28,802 nucleotides of DNA. Source: an uncultured Candidatus Melainabacteria bacterium. GTDB taxonomy: Bacteria; Cyanobacteriota; Vampirovibrionia; Gastranaerophilales; Gastranaerophilaceae. The position numbers were made by a program, and so were the translations under genes. Every line of letters begins with the position of its first letter. The stretch's first letter is position 1. Shown here in pieces: positions 6,384-14,378 of the stretch. Under the pieces are notes generated by a model that searched no databases, was not told the DNA's origin, and saw nothing but the letters and a program-made list of their open reading frames with translations. Location: contig CAKVIM010000017.1 of the NCBI GenBank assembly GCA_934754775.1, positions 1 through 28,802 on the forward strand, read 5' to 3'.

Positions 6384-7487
6384 TCAAGAATATTGTTTTT
6401 TATTTTTGTTTTGCACCATTTTAGCTAACAAAGCTAAAATAAACACTACTGCTACACCACCAGCTATATATTTATACTTGTTAGTTTTATTAGTAGCAAT
6501 TTTCAGTTTTTTATTATAAAGTTTTTTCGCATTATTGTAAAATAAATCGTCTATAATTTTATCCGCTTCAGACGCTAAATCCTTGTCATTTTTGATAGCA
6601 AATTTTATATCATCAATAAAAGTTGTGTATTCTTTTAGCCTGTTATTTTTATCAGAAAATCTATCTAAAGGAGCGTCGGAGCCGAACATCAAACGATAAG
6701 ACTGATCGCCATATTTCCAATCGTTTTCTCCAATTCCTTTTAATCTTTTTATTGCTTTCAGAATATGATCTTTGCTTCTATGCTCGTTCGGGTCAAAGTT
6801 TCCAGAATGTTCCAGCCCAATATCAACCCAAGAAATATCTGCGTACAAATTTGCGTCACCATTCTTGACTGATTCAATTAAAATCTCTATTGCTTTATCA
6901 TGTGATTCTTGCCAGCCAGCACCCAAATGAGCCATAACGAAAGGCGTTTGGTGGTATTGTTTTGCAAGCTTATAAATTGATTCCGGATCAGACACATCTT
7001 TCACGGTCGGATTAATTTTACCATCAATTAGAGTAACTGCAGAATGGAAAAGGCAAGGAATTTTATTTTTTTTTGCAAACTCTAAATAAGGAATGTATCT
7101 TGAATCTGACAAATCAAGATTTTGCAACGTCGGATGAAACTTTAAGCCTATAAATTTATCAGGATTTTCTTTAACTAAATTTTTGATATTGTTCACATTC
7201 CCGTCTTTTGGCGAGCAAGCCAAAAATAATTCATACTTATTAGAATTCCCAAACTTATCCAAAAGTTCTCTATTGCCTTCTAATTCAGATTTTTTAGACG
7301 TTAGAACATCCAAGTTTGAGACATACATTTTCTCTACATCATCATTATTGGGCAATGTAGTTTTTACAAACACGTCCAATTGGGATTTGGTATAAGTTTT
7401 ACCGTTCAAATCACCAATATGTGCATGAGAATCTATAATTTTTCTCATAAATGAAACATTTTGGTTATTAACAGGAACTATAAACAC
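6384..7487 (-). CDS. Amidohydrolase-family protein with C-terminal membrane anchor
   Basis: This is a TIM-barrel metal-dependent hydrolase of the amidohydrolase superfamily (amidohydrolase-2 or TatD-like). Metal-site motifs are visible in order: the DSHAHIG pair of histidines, GLKFHP, CLFHSAV, MAHLGAGW and FGSDAPLDRF. The substrate is unknown. Beyond the barrel is a basic linker and one membrane helix (about residues 340-358, YIAGGVAVVFILALLAKMV) followed by a charged tail. This suggests the enzyme is held on the membrane by its C-terminus. I chose the GTG at 7487 because GGGGTG lies 7-8 nt upstream and the N-terminus becomes MFIVPVNNQNVSF, similar to two other proteins in this window. Alternatives are the ATGs at 7448 (MRKIIDSHAH, no ribosome binding site), 7502 and 7538. 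The next upstream gene, at 7629, has its own terminator before this one. Confidence 0.8.
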   Translation of the reverse strand: MFIVPVNNQNVSFMRKIIDSHAHIGDLNGKTYTKSQLDVFVKTTLPNNDDVEKMYVSNLDVLTSKKSELEGNRELLDKFGNSNKYELFLACSPKDGNVNNIKNLVKENPDKFIGLKFHPTLQNLDLSDSRYIPYLEFAKKNKIPCLFHSAVTLIDGKINPTVKDVSDPESIYKLAKQYHQTPFVMAHLGAGWQESHDKAIEILIESVKNGDANLYADISWVDIGLEHSGNFDPNEHRSKDHILKAIKRLKGIGENDWKYGDQSYRLMFGSDAPLDRFSDKNNRLKEYTTFIDDIKFAIKNDKDLASEADKIIDDLFYNNAKKLYNKKLKIATNKTNKYKYIAGGVAVVFILALLAKMVQNKNKKQYS

Positions 7488-7566
7488 TATTACACACCCC
7501 ATAAACAAGTTATAACAAAGGGTATTATAAAACAACATAATGTAATGATTTATTACAAGATTTTAT

Positions 7567-7602
7567 AAAAATAGAGCGGGCGAAAACTAAAGTTTTCGCC
7601 CG
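7567..7602 (-). terminator. Rho-independent terminator after the acetyl-CoA synthetase gene
   Basis: The perfect 12-bp stem CGGGCGAAAACT (7577-7588) and its complement (7591-7602) is followed on the minus strand by CTCTATTTTTAT. It lies 27 nt after the stop of the gene at 7629-9794 and separates it from the amidohydrolase gene. Confidence 0.85.
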
Positions 7603-7628
7603 TCCCAATTTTTTAATTCACCTACAAA

Positions 7629-9794
7629 TTATAGGCTGCAAGCACAAACGCCATCTTTGCAAGAATAGTTCAAAGCTTGTTGAGCTTCTTCCATTCTAAC
7701 TTTGATACGTCCGTCTACTGCAATACCTTCACCTGTTTTTTCAGAAATCAACAATGGGTTGATGTCTAATTCGTCGATGAATTTGAAATCGTGAACTAAT
7801 TGAGATAATCTCAACAATGTTTCTTCGATTTGTTCCATTTGAGCAGGTTTAGTACCTCTTGCACCTTCTAACAATTTGTATGCCTTAACTGATTTAATCA
7901 TTTCTTTAGCATCAACATCAGTAAGAGGAGCGATTCTGAATGTTACGTCTTTCATAACTTCGATGAATACACCGCCTAAACCAAACATCATCATTGGACC
8001 GTATTGAGGGTCTGTTGCGATACCGCAAACCATTTCTCTGTTACCTTTAACCATTTCTTGGATGATAACACCTTCAAGACCTTCAAGAAGTCCTTTTTCT
8101 GTCAACTTAGCAATTAAGTCTTGGTATTCAGCTCTTAATTGTTCAGCAGATTGAATGTTAACTCTTACACCGCCAACATCAGTTTTGTGAGAAGTTGTTT
8201 TAGAAGTCATCTTCATAACAACTGGGTAACCGATTGAATCAGCGATTGAAACAGCTTCATCTTCAGATTTTGCAAAGCCTGATTTACATACTCTGATACC
8301 GTAAGCATCCAATACGTCGATTGATTCACGAGTTGTAAGTTGTGCTCTGCCTTCGTTAACTGATTTAGCGATAATTTCTTGAGCGCGTTTATAGTCAACA
8401 TCAAATGTAGGAATTTTGCCTTCCGGTCTTTCCATCCATTTTCTTTGTTGGTTCAATCTGTTCAAACCGTCAGCAGCTTCTTCTGCATACATAAAGAATG
8501 GCATGTTAACTTCCATATCTGATAATGTTGAGAAGAATTCAGACTTAGTCATGAATACACCAATAACCGGTTTTTCAGGGTGCTCAGCCTTAATTTCCAT
8601 AAGAGCTTTAGCAACATCAATATCTTTCAAGCCTAAGAATGGAAGATAGATTGTGATAATCATATCAACATTTTCATCAGCGATAACTGTTTCTAATGTT
8701 TGCTTATAGTGTTCGATTGGAGCTGAAGCAATCATATCGATAGGGTTTTTAACTGATGCTGCAGAAGGTAAGAAGCTTCTTAATTTTTCTTTAGTTTCAT
8801 CAGAAATCTTAGCGATTTGCATACCGTGTTCGCAGATTGCGTCTGTAGCCATGATTCCAGGACCACCTGAGTTTGTAATAATAGCAACTCTATCACCCTT
8901 TGGAATTGGGCAGTTAGCAAAAACTTTAGCTGTTGCGAACAAATCTTGCAAAGAGTATTCTCTAATAACACCTGATTGGTTTAACAATGCGTTTGCAGCT
9001 TTATCAGCACCTGCTAAAGAACCTGTGTGAGAAGATGCTGCACTAGCACCTGCAGCTGAACGTCCAGCCTTAAGAGCCAAAATAGGTTTCTTCTTAGAAA
9101 TTCTTGAAGCTAATTTTCTGAAATTAGCAGGGTTTTGGATTGATTCCATGTAAAGTAGAATTTGTTCTACGTCTTTTTCATCTTCCCAATATTCCAATGC
9201 TGTTTCAGCGTTAACATCAGCTTGGTTACCAATTGAAATGAATTGAGCAAAACCAAGGTTCAAGTCTTTAAGGATGTTCAAAATACCGCCACCTAAAGCA
9301 CCTGATTGAGAAACGAAACCGATATTACCACGTTCCGGTAATGATTCAGCAAAACATCCATCCATTCTAATTTCTGGGTGAGTGTTTACAACGCCTAAGC
9401 AGTTAGGACCAACGCATCTCATACCGTATTCTCTAACTTTAGCCAATAATTGTTTTTCAGCTTCTGCACCTTCTTTACCAGTTTCTTTGAAGCCGGCTGT
9501 AATGATACAAAGACCTTTGATACCCTTTTCGTGGCATTGGTCAATTGTTGAAAGTACGAATTTAGCATTTACAACGATAATTGCTAAATCTACTTCACCA
9601 GGAATTTCCAAAACTGAAGTATATGCTTGTAATCCTTCGATAACTCCACCCTTAGGGTTTACCGGATAAATGTTACCGTTAAATTTGTATTCTTGTAATC
9701 TTTTCATGATGTCTGAACCAATTGTGTGTTCTTTAGTAGAAGCACCAACGACCGCAATTGATTTTGGTTTCATGATTTTGTCTAAAACGTTCAT
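7629..9794 (-). CDS. Acetate--CoA ligase (ADP-forming), alpha-beta fusion
   Basis: This enzyme converts acetyl-CoA, ADP and phosphate to acetate, CoA and ATP, a substrate-level phosphorylation used by archaea and many anaerobic bacteria and protists. The 721-residue protein contains both parts in one chain. First come a CoA-binding Rossmann domain (about 1-130, start MNVLDKIMKPKSIAVVGAST) and two succinyl-CoA-synthetase-like flavodoxin domains (about 150-460). The phospho-accepting His256 sits in SSHTGSLAG. An ATP-grasp domain follows (about 490-700, with GYPVVMKMTSKTTSHKTDVGG and MMFGLGGVFIEVMKDVTFR). It ends in an unusual Cys-rich tail, CKDGVCACSL. AAAGGAAG lies upstream of the ATG. It is monocistronic, with a promoter candidate and a terminator. 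Homologous acyl-CoA ligases and the Pat acetyltransferases share these domains, but no GNAT domain is present here. Confidence 0.92.
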   Translation of the reverse strand: MNVLDKIMKPKSIAVVGASTKEHTIGSDIMKRLQEYKFNGNIYPVNPKGGVIEGLQAYTSVLEIPGEVDLAIIVVNAKFVLSTIDQCHEKGIKGLCIITAGFKETGKEGAEAEKQLLAKVREYGMRCVGPNCLGVVNTHPEIRMDGCFAESLPERGNIGFVSQSGALGGGILNILKDLNLGFAQFISIGNQADVNAETALEYWEDEKDVEQILLYMESIQNPANFRKLASRISKKKPILALKAGRSAAGASAASSHTGSLAGADKAANALLNQSGVIREYSLQDLFATAKVFANCPIPKGDRVAIITNSGGPGIMATDAICEHGMQIAKISDETKEKLRSFLPSAASVKNPIDMIASAPIEHYKQTLETVIADENVDMIITIYLPFLGLKDIDVAKALMEIKAEHPEKPVIGVFMTKSEFFSTLSDMEVNMPFFMYAEEAADGLNRLNQQRKWMERPEGKIPTFDVDYKRAQEIIAKSVNEGRAQLTTRESIDVLDAYGIRVCKSGFAKSEDEAVSIADSIGYPVVMKMTSKTTSHKTDVGGVRVNIQSAEQLRAEYQDLIAKLTEKGLLEGLEGVIIQEMVKGNREMVCGIATDPQYGPMMMFGLGGVFIEVMKDVTFRIAPLTDVDAKEMIKSVKAYKLLEGARGTKPAQMEQIEETLLRLSQLVHDFKFIDELDINPLLISEKTGEGIAVDGRIKVRMEEAQQALNYSCKDGVCACSL

Positions 9795-9825
9795 GAGTCT
9801 CTTCCTTTCTTTTAATTACATAAAA

Positions 9826-9854
9826 ATTATATTACAAACACTATATTGGGTGTA
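9826..9854 (-). promoter_or_regulatory. Candidate promoter for the acetate-CoA ligase gene
   Basis: A consensus -10 TATAAT (9831-9826) lies 31 nt before the start codon. The sequence 17 nt upstream of it (TACACC, 9854-9849) is a poor -35. The call rests on the -10 box and position only. Confidence 0.35.
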
Positions 9855-9921
9855 GTTATTGTTAAAAATTTTTAAGAAAATTTTAATATAACGTTTTATA
9901 ATTCCCTTCAAAAAACATTTG

Positions 9922-9930
9922 TGCTAGAAT
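9922..9930 (+). promoter_or_regulatory. Extended -10 promoter candidate for mtnP
   Basis: TGCTAGAAT (9922-9930) matches an extended -10 (TGnTAnAAT) and is 39 nt before the mtnP ATG. No good -35 is seen, which is common with extended -10 promoters. Confidence 0.4.
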
Positions 9931-9969
9931 TGAACATACTCGGAAATATTTTAGAAAGGAAACGATTAA

Positions 9970-10767
9970 ATGGAAAAATTAGCAGACATTGGCGTATTTG
10001 GCGGTTCAGGATTTTACAAGTTTTTAGAAGATATTAAGGAAGTTAAAATCGAAACTCCTTATGGTATGCCATCTGACAGTTTATTCATCGGCAAAATCGG
10101 CGAACACAAAGTTGCATTCATGCCTCGTCACGGCAGAAGCCACACTATTTTGCCTCATTTAATCAACTACAGAGCAAACGTTTGGGCAATGAAAGAAGTT
10201 GGCTGCAAACGAGTTATTTCACCATGTGCAGCAGGAAGTTTGCAAAAACATGTTGAACCGGGAAGCTTTGTAATCTGTGACCAATTCGTTGATTGGACAG
10301 ATGGCAGAAAAACGACTTTCTTTGAAGGCCCTATCGTAACTCACCCGTCTGCAGCTGAAACTTATTGTCCTGAATTAAGACAACTAGCAATCAATACAGC
10401 TAAAGAATTGGGAATTAAAGTTCACGAAACAGGAACTGTTGTCGTAATTAATGGCCCAAGATTTTCTACAAAAGCTGAGTCTAAATTCTTCACTTCGCAA
10501 GGTTGGGAAGTTATCAACATGACGGCTTTCCCTGAAGCTTATTTGGTTAAAGAAATGGATATGTGCCCATTGAACATATCTTTAATCACAGACTACGACG
10601 CAGGACTGGTAGGAGATGTGCCTCCGGTTTCTCACCACGAAGTTATTCAGGTATTCAACAACAATTTGGATAACTTGAAGAAATTGTTATTCACTATGAT
10701 TGAAAGAATTCCTGCTGAAAATAACAACTGCGAGTGTGTTAATACCAGAAAAAATTCACAATTATAG
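9970..10767 (+). CDS. mtnP: S-methyl-5'-thioadenosine phosphorylase
   Basis: The enzyme cleaves 5'-methylthioadenosine with phosphate to adenine and 5-methylthioribose-1-phosphate, in polyamine by-product removal and methionine salvage. The 265-residue protein is of normal length for the PNP/MTAP family. It shows the phosphate-binding start IGVFGGSGFYKF, FMPRHGRSHTILPHLINYRAN, the SPCAAGSL loop, INGPRFSTKAES and the substrate-specificity segment NMTAFPEAYLVKEMDMCP followed by TDYDAG. Having NMT and PEA here, rather than the GMS seen in purine nucleoside phosphorylases, favours methylthioadenosine over inosine or guanosine. AAAGGAAA precedes the ATG. The C-terminal 20 residues are polar and probably disordered. 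No other methionine-salvage gene is next to it. Confidence 0.92.
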   Translation: MEKLADIGVFGGSGFYKFLEDIKEVKIETPYGMPSDSLFIGKIGEHKVAFMPRHGRSHTILPHLINYRANVWAMKEVGCKRVISPCAAGSLQKHVEPGSFVICDQFVDWTDGRKTTFFEGPIVTHPSAAETYCPELRQLAINTAKELGIKVHETGTVVVINGPRFSTKAESKFFTSQGWEVINMTAFPEAYLVKEMDMCPLNISLITDYDAGLVGDVPPVSHHEVIQVFNNNLDNLKKLLFTMIERIPAENNNCECVNTRKNSQL

Positions 10768-10771
10768 TATG

Positions 10772-10812
10772 AGGGTGGACACCTCACCCTAACCCTCTCC
10801 TCAAGGAGAGGG
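10772..10812. repeat. Palindromic intergenic repeat, intact copy (CACCTCACCCT family)
   Basis: There are two dyads in tandem: AGGGTG/CACCCT (10772-10777 and 10785-10790), then CCCTCTCC-TCAA-GGAGAGGG (10793-10812). The segments ACACCTCACCCT and CTCTCCTnnnGGAGAGGGAA recur at 19678-19766. Its local GC content is far above that of its neighbours. It lies between mtnP and the YggT gene. It has no T run after it on either strand, so I do not call it a terminator. Confidence 0.75.
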
Positions 10813-10833
10813 AACTATGTTAAAGAGGTTTAT

Positions 10834-11097
10834 ATGATATCAAGAGCTGTAAACACATTATTTTATTTTTATTACATCTTAATTATTTTAAGAATATTCT
10901 TAAGTTGGATACCGTCAATTGATTGGACAAGCCAACCGTTTAACTGGGTGCGTTCTATAACAGACCCGTTTTTGAATATATTTAGAGGGGTGATTCCGCC
11001 AATTGGTATGCTTGATGTATCACCGATTGTGGCAATTATTCTACTACAGATTCTACAAGGAATTGTTGTTGGCTTTATTTCCGGTATGGGATTATGA
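10834..11097 (+). CDS. YggT family membrane protein
   Basis: This 87-residue integral membrane protein has the two-helix YggT layout: a first hydrophobic helix (about 8-25), the conserved segment LRIFLSWIPSIDWTSQPFNW, the short motif DPFLNIFRGVIPPIG, and a second helix ending in GFISGMGL. The family occurs in bacteria and chloroplasts (YlmG), where it has been linked to membrane or division functions; its biochemical role is unsettled. AAAGAGG lies upstream of the ATG. Its stop codon overlaps the start of the next gene (ATGA, 11094-11097), so the two are translationally coupled. Confidence 0.9.
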   Translation: MISRAVNTLFYFYYILIILRIFLSWIPSIDWTSQPFNWVRSITDPFLNIFRGVIPPIGMLDVSPIVAIILLQILQGIVVGFISGMGL

Positions 11098-12677
11098 TTG
11101 ATTTTGAAGCAATAAATAAAGCTGTAGCTTTGACTCAACAAGGTCAATTTGAAGCCGCAGAAGAGATTTATCACGAAGTATTGGAAAAGAACCCGAATGA
11201 CGCAGGGGTTCTATCTCTTGTCGGGCTTTTTTATGTAAACATCGGCAATTTTGATAAAGCAAGCGAGTTCTTAACTAAAGCCTGCTCTATTAAAGAAACA
11301 TTGGGAACAGTTTCAGCCCTCGGGTTTGCCGAATACGAACGAAGAGATTACAAAAAAGCTAGTGAATATTTAGAAAAAGCATTGAGTTATAAAGAAACTG
11401 CGGATGTTTATGACAAATTAATTTCGAGCTTATTTGAAATAAAAAATTACAAAAAAGCAGTCAAATTTACAGACAAAATGTGCGAAAAATTTCCGGATAA
11501 TTTGAGAAGCAAGTTTAACCGCATAAAAGCCCTAACTTATTCTGGCAAAATGCTTGAGGCAGAAAAATTGTGCGTCGAAGCATTGAAACAAAATCCCGAG
11601 ATACCGATGTTTTGGTTTCAGTTAGGATATCTTAATGAATTGATTTACAGCGATGATAAAAAGGCGTTGCAATGCTACGAGGCAGCGGCAGAGCTTGGAA
11701 GCAAGCAAGCATATTATAATATTGCAGTGAGTTACATGAAACTACAGGATTTTGAGAAAGCTGAAACTTATTACAAAAAAATGCTTGAATATTACCCAAA
11801 TAACAATGACACAATCTCTTCACTCGGAATGTGTTATCTCAAGCAAAAGAAGTTCAAGGCGGGGTATAATCTCTTTTTTCAACGCCATACACCAATGTTA
11901 GCTAGATTCAGCAAAAATCCTTGGAAAGTCGGCGACAAGATTGAAGATGAAGTTGTTATTCTATGTGACCAAGGTTTTGGAGATCACATCCAATTTTTAA
12001 GATACCTGCCTTTTATTCCTGCTAAAAAAATCCATGTAGCATCTCAACCGGCTTTAATAGATTTATTTAAGTCGAACTATCCGCAGTTTGATTTTATAGA
12101 GTTTAGTCAAATTGATGCAAATATGCAGTCGATGCTTATTACTGATTTAGCTTATATTTTGGGGATAGATTTTGAACATATACCATCTTCGGCAGGATAT
12201 TTAAAATCCGAAGCAGCTGATATTAAATCAGAGAAGCTCAAAGTCGGGCTATGCTGGGAAGCAGGTTCTGCCGGCATAAGGACGATGATAAATCGAACGA
12301 TTAACATTAGGTGCTTTGCACCGCTTATCCAAAAAGAAAATCTGCAAATTTATTCATTACAAGTAGAGGACACTCTTAAAGGATGCGAACAGTTCCCTCA
12401 AATGATTAATCTGGGGAAAGATTTCAAGAATTTTTCAGATACAGCAAAAGCGATAATGGCAATGGATGCTGTTGTTACAGTAGACACATCCGTAGCACAT
12501 CTTGCAGGAGCCTTGGGTGTAAAAACCTTGCTACTTTTACCTTACGCAAGCGATTGGAGATGGTTCTCAGATACAAAAACAACTCCTTGGTACGACAGCA
12601 TTAAAATATTCAAGCAAATCAACAGCATCTCTTGGGAAGAACCTATCAACGATATTATCGCAGAGTTAGAAAAATAA
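11094..12677 (+). CDS. TPR-repeat protein with C-terminal glycosyltransferase-9-like domain
   Basis: The 527-residue protein has two parts. Residues 1-265 are tandem tetratricopeptide repeats (for example AVALTQQGQFEAAEEIYHEV, NIGNFDKASEFLTKA, MKLQDFEKAETYYKKMLEYYP). Residues 280-527 resemble GT-B glycosyltransferases of family 9 and related TPR-linked domains, with VILCDQGFGDHIQFLRYLP, LKVGLCWEAGS and VTVDTSVAHLAGALGVKT. The last of these is the usual nucleotide-sugar binding region in heptosyltransferase-like proteins. It probably acts in cell-surface glycan synthesis, but donor and acceptor are unknown. No signal peptide is seen, so it is likely cytoplasmic. It is coupled to the YggT gene by a 4-bp overlap. 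It ends 1 nt before the convergent acyltransferase gene without a visible terminator. Confidence 0.85.
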   Translation: MIDFEAINKAVALTQQGQFEAAEEIYHEVLEKNPNDAGVLSLVGLFYVNIGNFDKASEFLTKACSIKETLGTVSALGFAEYERRDYKKASEYLEKALSYKETADVYDKLISSLFEIKNYKKAVKFTDKMCEKFPDNLRSKFNRIKALTYSGKMLEAEKLCVEALKQNPEIPMFWFQLGYLNELIYSDDKKALQCYEAAAELGSKQAYYNIAVSYMKLQDFEKAETYYKKMLEYYPNNNDTISSLGMCYLKQKKFKAGYNLFFQRHTPMLARFSKNPWKVGDKIEDEVVILCDQGFGDHIQFLRYLPFIPAKKIHVASQPALIDLFKSNYPQFDFIEFSQIDANMQSMLITDLAYILGIDFEHIPSSAGYLKSEAADIKSEKLKVGLCWEAGSAGIRTMINRTINIRCFAPLIQKENLQIYSLQVEDTLKGCEQFPQMINLGKDFKNFSDTAKAIMAMDAVVTVDTSVAHLAGALGVKTLLLLPYASDWRWFSDTKTTPWYDSIKIFKQINSISWEEPINDIIAELEK

Positions 12678-12678
12678 A

Positions 12679-13497
12679 CTAGACGCCAGAGCCTTTAACT
12701 TCAATCTTCTTAAGACGTTGTTCTATGCGTCTGTACCACTTTAGTTTACGTTGGAACAGAGTATCATACCCTTTAAAATTAGCTTGGCTAATTTCATAGA
12801 ACTGCTTATCGCACAAGTCTTGCAGTTTATGTGCTAAAAATTCAGTATATTGCTTTCTATCCGGTTTATCATTATCAAGTTCAATAGCTTCACCGAACTC
12901 TACAAGAACTTCCGGACGATTATCTCTTAAGAACATATAATTAACCGCTACCGGCATGAGTGCAACTCTACCGTATTTTTTAGCAGCTTTTTCCGCAATA
13001 TAAGTTAAACCTGATTGAAACTCAATCGGTCTATAGTTTGGCGGCTTGATAATACCTTGAGGAAAAATGTAGAGAATGTTATTCAAATCGCCCAACACAT
13101 CAACAGAATATTTAAGAGCCTGCATTGAAGCTTGAGCAGATTTTTTATTCACGTTATAAGCACCGCCCCTTCTTAAGAGAGGAAAACGATTCAGCTCTTC
13201 TACCATCAAACGGATTTCTTTTTTAAAGATTCTGTTTGTAATGTTATAACCGACAATTCCATCCCACCAGTTACAGTGTGGAGCAAAAAGAATTATAGGA
13301 GTATTTGGAGTTCTATTATAAAAATTTTCTGCACCTTTATAACGGAAAGCATAAAATCTGTTTTCCAACATTCCATAAAAAAACCTGTCTGCAACCCATA
13401 ACCAGAATGGTGAAGTAGCTGCCGGACGGAACTTTTCGTCTATATTTCTAAGTTTCGTCGGCGGAACCTCCGAATATAAATCCTCTAAATTTATCAT
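12679..13497 (-). CDS. PlsC-like 1-acylglycerol-3-phosphate acyltransferase family protein
   Basis: This protein should transfer an acyl chain to a glycerol or glycolipid acceptor at the membrane. The 272-residue product shows the acyltransferase block I HCNWWD (the H-x4-D catalytic pair) within IILFAPHCNWWDGIVGYNI, block III IFPQGIIKPP, and block IV ALMPVAVNYMF. The C-terminal 40 residues are basic. I start at the ATG at 13497. There is no Shine-Dalgarno sequence, but a strong promoter (13504-13532) would begin transcription at or within one base of this ATG. A GTG at 13512 in the same frame would overlap the -10 box. The acceptor is not known. Relatives with this wide spacing often act on lysophospholipids or lipid A-like or glycolipid substrates. 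Confidence 0.85.
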   Translation of the reverse strand: MINLEDLYSEVPPTKLRNIDEKFRPAATSPFWLWVADRFFYGMLENRFYAFRYKGAENFYNRTPNTPIILFAPHCNWWDGIVGYNITNRIFKKEIRLMVEELNRFPLLRRGGAYNVNKKSAQASMQALKYSVDVLGDLNNILYIFPQGIIKPPNYRPIEFQSGLTYIAEKAAKKYGRVALMPVAVNYMFLRDNRPEVLVEFGEAIELDNDKPDRKQYTEFLAHKLQDLCDKQFYEISQANFKGYDTLFQRKLKWYRRIEQRLKKIEVKGSGV

Positions 13498-13503
13498 ATA
13501 ACT

Positions 13504-13532
13504 ATAATACACATTTTGCAGCCGTTTGTGAA
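13504..13532 (-). promoter_or_regulatory. Sigma-70-type promoter placing the start site at the plsC-like ATG (leaderless)
   Basis: TTCACA (13532-13527), a 17-nt spacer and TATTAT (13509-13504) match the -35 and -10 consensus at five of six bases each. Only six bases separate the -10 box from the ATG at 13497, so transcription should start at the start codon. No ribosome binding site exists. Confidence 0.65.
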
Positions 13533-13574
13533 CACCCTAACGGCTATTTTAAACAAATATTTACAATTTATAAC

Positions 13575-13605
13575 AAAAAAGAAAACGGGAATTAATCCCG
13601 TTTTC
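13575..13605 (-). terminator. Rho-independent terminator after the prepilin gene
   Basis: The stem GAAAACGGGA (13581-13590) pairs perfectly with 13596-13605 around a 5-nt loop, followed on the minus strand by TTTTTTG. It lies 3 nt beyond the prepilin stop codon. Confidence 0.85.
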
Positions 13606-13608
13606 TTT

Positions 13609-14334
13609 CTAAAAGTAATTTATTTTAAATCCTTCGTCTACGACACGCCCTGCACAAGACTCACCGCTTACGCTTGGATTTTTACCTTGGCATCCTTCTT
13701 CGGTATCCCATTCAGGAATATCACTTCTAAACTCATGCACCGCTTTGCTTCCATATGGATATACAAAACCATTTTCGCCCAAGTCTAAGTAATAAATATC
13801 TTTACCTATAGTATTTGGTCCTTTATCGCCATTAACGTCAAGAATAATTGATGCGACCGGATTACAATAGTTTTGTTCTGAAGTACAAGCAGTTCTGCCG
13901 TTATCTTCCAAGAAAGTCATCATTAAAATAGCTGAATTACCTAAATAAAAACGAATAGCCCCAGCAGGTAATGTTCGCTCTGTATTGTTAAACTCATAGA
14001 ATTTCTTTGATGACTCTTGAGCTAGCTCAACTTTATCGAATTTAAAGAACTTACTCATCTCTACTTTCATATCTGTAGTTATATCAGGAGTGCCGGCAAT
14101 CGGACGCAGATAATCAATCCAAAGTGTAGTATTTCGCATATCATCAGTATCGTCATTTACCATGATTTGTCTAAAACCATTGTTTAAAATAGATATATTT
14201 GTCTTTAAAGCTGTTGCAAAAGCTGTCTTATCAACATCAGACCTTAATGCGGGAAGCGTAATTGCAGCAACCACACCAATGATAACAAGTGTTATAAGAA
14301 CTTCTGCCAGAGTAAACGCTCTTTTAAATTTCAT
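13609..14334 (-). CDS. Type IV / type II pseudopilin-like prepilin
   Basis: The 241-residue protein begins with a class III signal peptide: a short basic leader MKFKRA, cleavage expected before Phe7, then FTLAEVLITLVIIGVVAAI with Glu at mature position 5, the residue needed for methylation and assembly. One hydrophobic helix is followed by a globular domain. Four cysteines could form two disulphides (CTSEQNYC and CQGKNPSVSGESC). AGAGAGG precedes the ATG. It starts 44 nt after comM ends, and may be co-transcribed with it; it has its own terminator. It is probably a pilus or pseudopilus minor subunit in adhesion, DNA uptake or secretion. Which machine it belongs to cannot be told because no pilus assembly gene is in the window. 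Confidence 0.9.
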   Translation of the reverse strand: MKFKRAFTLAEVLITLVIIGVVAAITLPALRSDVDKTAFATALKTNISILNNGFRQIMVNDDTDDMRNTTLWIDYLRPIAGTPDITTDMKVEMSKFFKFDKVELAQESSKKFYEFNNTERTLPAGAIRFYLGNSAILMMTFLEDNGRTACTSEQNYCNPVASIILDVNGDKGPNTIGKDIYYLDLGENGFVYPYGSKAVHEFRSDIPEWDTEEGCQGKNPSVSGESCAGRVVDEGFKINYF

Positions 14335-14378
14335 ATAAAACCTCTCTTAAAATTTACTATCATATTGTAACAAATTTT

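Noticed and set aside
10772..10812. Rho-independent terminator for mtnP
   Set aside because: Strong hairpins but no T run on either strand; better described as a dispersed palindromic repeat.
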